A stretch of 44,120 nt of DNA from NCBI RefSeq assembly GCF_001293465.1, contig NZ_JSYZ01000012.1, positions 1 to 44,120 of the forward strand, in the 5' to 3' direction. Of this stretch, positions 42,015 through 44,120 are shown piece by piece; within the stretch, counting starts at the first letter, position 1, and each line of letters starts with the position of its first letter. The position numbers were made by a program, and so were the translations under genes. Below the pieces are notes generated by a model. That model did not search any database. It was not told the origin of the DNA and saw only the letters and a program-made list of their open reading frames with translations. Source of the DNA: Pseudomonas asplenii. Its GTDB lineage: Bacteria; Pseudomonadota; Gammaproteobacteria; Pseudomonadales; Pseudomonadaceae.

Positions 42015-43955
42015 ATGAAAATAAAAAACAAACTCGTCCTGGCCTTTGTGCTGGTCGCCTTCATCCCCGTGAGCCTGGTGGCGGTCATCTCGGTGGTGAA
42101 TATCCGGACTGAGGCGGTCGATCAGTTCATTGATGGCAGCACCCGGGAAATACGCCAGATCGACGGCAATATCCGGCAATTCTTCGACGGCACGCAGCAG
42201 AACGTCGATCAGATGGCGACCGATCCTGTATACACCTCCGTTGACAGCCTCAAGCACTACGAGACCGCCGATGCGGCCAGCCGGCCCCTGCCTCCGGCGG
42301 CCAGGCAGGTCATCGATGCGTTTGCCCGTTATGGCGCGACGCACCCGGCGGCCGCGATTCTTTCCATTGGCCTGGAGGACGGCACCTACGCCAAATGGCC
42401 AGACGATCCGCAGCTGGCCAACTACGATCCGCGCGTACGTCCCTGGTACAAGGCGGCCATGGCCAGCCCCGGAAAGACCGTTCGTACCCCCGCCTATTAC
42501 TATGACAAGGACGCCGTGGCACTGGTGGGCAGCGCCCGGGCGATGCTCGATGCTTCCGGCAAGCCCAAGGGGGTATTCGTCGTCAGTGTTTCGCTGAAGA
42601 ACCTCACCGAACTGGTCAAGAGCATCAAGCTCGGCCAGAGCGGCTACGTGATGCTGATCGAGGACGGCACCGTACTGGTCGACCCGCGCGATGCTGCCCA
42701 CGGCTTCAAGAAGCTCAAGGACCTCGGCGAGCCTTACGCCAAGCTGGCGGCTACCGGAGAGGGCTCCACCGAAGTGCAGATCGATGGGGTCAACTATATG
42801 GCCAACATCTGGACTTCGCCGGGCCTCGGCTGGCGCTATGTCGGCCTGATCCAGTACGACGAAGTGATGGCGGGGGCGACCCGCATGACCTATGTCACGG
42901 CGCTGATCGTGGTGGTGCTGGCAGTGATTTTCGCCTTGCTGGCCGCAGCGTTCTCCAAGGTGATCGTCAAGCCGATCGGCCAGGTCAGTACCGGCTTGCA
43001 GTCGATTGCCGAGGGCGAGGGCGACCTGCGTCGTGATCTCGATGTTCAGGGCAAGGACGAAACCGCGGAGTTGGCCGGCTGGTTCAACAAGTTCCTGGCC
43101 GCCATTCGCCAGTTGATCCAGCGCATCGGCGCGGCCTCGACCAATCTGCAGGATGCCTCGCGGGTCAACAGTGAAGTGGCCAGCAACATGAACGAGGCTG
43201 CCGGTCGCCAGCGTGAGGCGGTGGAACTGGTGTCCACGGCCTTCAACGAGATGGTCGCCACCGCCAACGAAGTGGCCCGCTCGTGCAGCACCGCGGCCAC
43301 CTCCGCCGAGAGCGGACATCAGCGTGTGGCGGAAGGCAAGCAGCAGATCGAGCAGACCACCGAGAACGTCAATCGCCTGGGGCGCCGCCTGACCGAGTCG
43401 TCCCAGGCCATGGTCGAACTGGAGGAGGGCAGCCGCAGCATCAACCAGATTCTGGGCACCATCCGCGCGATTGCCGAGCAGACCAACCTGCTGGCGCTGA
43501 ACGCCGCGATCGAGGCTGCGCGGGCCGGTGACCAGGGGCGGGGTTTTGCGGTGGTTGCCGATGAAGTGCGGGCGCTGGCCAAGCGTACGTCGGATTCCAC
43601 CGGCGAAATCGACCAGTTGCTCAACGCCCTGGGCAGCAAGACCCAGGAGGTTTCGCAGAAGATGGAAAGCTGCCTGGATCTGTCGCGAGCCAGCGTCTCC
43701 TCCATCGAGAGCGCGCGGGGCAGCTTCGAGGGTATCGAGCTGTCGGTCAACGAAATCCGCGACCAGAACCTGCAGATCTCGGCGGCGGCGGAGGAGCAGC
43801 ACAGTGTCGCCGAGGAGATCAACCGGCATATCCAGCAGATCTACGATGAGGCACGGCTGGTCGAAAGCCTGGCCAATTCGGCGCAGGAAGACTCCGGTCG
43901 GCTGTCGCATCTGTCGGAGGAGTTGAATGGGTTGGTCGGGCGGTTCAAGTCGTAG
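42015..43955 (+). CDS. Transmembrane chemoreceptor with a dCache sensor
   Basis: This 646-residue receptor has TM1 at about 7-29, a periplasmic dCache sensor (30-290), TM2 at about 291-313, HAMP (about 314-366), and a signalling domain with tip EQTNLLALNAAIEAARAGDQ. The sensor has the amino-acid-type motif YDPRVRPWY: Tyr137, Arg142, Trp144 and Tyr145. However, the Asp that contacts the ligand amino group in PctA-like receptors appears to be Ser191 (in VVSVSL). The ligand may thus not be a standard amino acid. The ATG at 42015 has GGTGG nine bases upstream; an in-frame ATG at 42000 would add five residues. A FliA-type promoter lies upstream. Confidence 0.9.
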   Translation: MKIKNKLVLAFVLVAFIPVSLVAVISVVNIRTEAVDQFIDGSTREIRQIDGNIRQFFDGTQQNVDQMATDPVYTSVDSLKHYETADAASRPLPPAARQVIDAFARYGATHPAAAILSIGLEDGTYAKWPDDPQLANYDPRVRPWYKAAMASPGKTVRTPAYYYDKDAVALVGSARAMLDASGKPKGVFVVSVSLKNLTELVKSIKLGQSGYVMLIEDGTVLVDPRDAAHGFKKLKDLGEPYAKLAATGEGSTEVQIDGVNYMANIWTSPGLGWRYVGLIQYDEVMAGATRMTYVTALIVVVLAVIFALLAAAFSKVIVKPIGQVSTGLQSIAEGEGDLRRDLDVQGKDETAELAGWFNKFLAAIRQLIQRIGAASTNLQDASRVNSEVASNMNEAAGRQREAVELVSTAFNEMVATANEVARSCSTAATSAESGHQRVAEGKQQIEQTTENVNRLGRRLTESSQAMVELEEGSRSINQILGTIRAIAEQTNLLALNAAIEAARAGDQGRGFAVVADEVRALAKRTSDSTGEIDQLLNALGSKTQEVSQKMESCLDLSRASVSSIESARGSFEGIELSVNEIRDQNLQISAAAEEQHSVAEEINRHIQQIYDEARLVESLANSAQEDSGRLSHLSEELNGLVGRFKS

Positions 43956-43964
43956 AGGACATCG

Positions 43965-43996
43965 CCGGGGAGGGGGCAGCCTGATTCCCTCCCGGG
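43965..43996. other. Hairpin after the dCache chemoreceptor gene
   Basis: Two 10-base arms (43965-43974 and 43987-43996, one mismatch) form a GC-rich stem beginning ten bases after the stop. No T tract follows, so it is at best a weak terminator. From 43997 to the window end I see no gene. Confidence 0.35.
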
Positions 43997-44120
43997 CTCT
44001 GAACTTGAGGTAAGTCCAATCCCTGGTGTGACGCTATCCCGGATATACGGTTGTGAGCGTCGATGCTTTAAGGGGTGATGGTCTTCAGGCGAAAAGTCTT
44101 AGGCTATGTACGAAATCGCT

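Noticed and set aside
28087..43600. DNA repeats among the three chemoreceptor genes
   Set aside because: The similarity is the conserved signalling hairpin tip shared by all chemoreceptors, explained by protein conservation.

Overview
This is a 44 kb GC-rich chromosomal stretch from a Pseudomonas, most likely of the fluorescens lineage. The evidence is the Pseudomonas-type MksBEF condensin, the three chemoreceptors, the linked mks/holD/rimI/carbonic anhydrase order (from memory the same as PA4676-PA4686 of P. aeruginosa), and REP-like palindromes with TCGCGGATAAA arms. There are no phage genes, insertion sequences, CRISPR arrays or rRNA. The window is mostly core genome with accessory transport and catabolism cassettes.

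Layout. 1-3.7 kb: an envelope lipid-transport operon, two half-size PqiA/LetA-like membrane proteins followed by a six-MCE-domain LetB/PqiB-like tunnel protein. A perfect 19-bp bidirectional terminator separates it from 3.7-8.6 kb: the convergent mksF-mksE-mksB condensin operon, without an mksG nuclease gene beside it. 8.7-10.7 kb: a DnaA-box-preceded holD (DNA polymerase III psi), overlapping rimI, then a beta-carbonic anhydrase. 10.8-15.4 kb (minus strand): an unrecognised exported protein, then an Hsp70 (hscC) and its membrane J-like partner. 15.6-19.0 kb: a Tat-exported AcpA-type phosphoesterase and an AtoE-type short-chain fatty acid permease. 19.3-21.1 kb: an MHS-family transporter and a small exported protein.

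21.1-25.9 kb is the most interesting cassette. An APC permease, a ROK-fold sugar kinase lacking the zinc motif, and a GlmS/NagB-II-like SIS protein form one minus-strand operon. A ROK repressor gene diverges from it across a 40-bp AT-rich palindrome. The set looks like a complete uptake-phosphorylation-deamination route for a free amino sugar (glucosamine-like) or an amine-sugar conjugate, with local repression.

26.0-33.5 kb: a PPP-family phosphatase, a 74-aa conserved-looking protein, a soluble PAS-PAS chemoreceptor, a RidA-family protein diverging from a DyP peroxidase, a small exported protein, a DdlA-type D-Ala-D-Ala ligase and a GNAT acetyltransferase. 32.8-37.7 kb: an AraC regulator followed by a tripartite EmrAB/TolC-like efflux operon (outer-membrane factor, fusion protein, DHA2 pump). 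37.7-38.1 kb: a REP-like element, a terminator and elongator tRNA-Met(CAU). 38.2-44.0 kb: two transmembrane chemoreceptors flanking a fosmidomycin-resistance-type MFS pump. The last receptor has a dCache amino-acid-type motif with one key residue changed and a sigma-28-like promoter.

Start sites were chosen from ribosome binding sites, family length and overlap with neighbours. Family assignments rest on motif recognition only; no database search was run.
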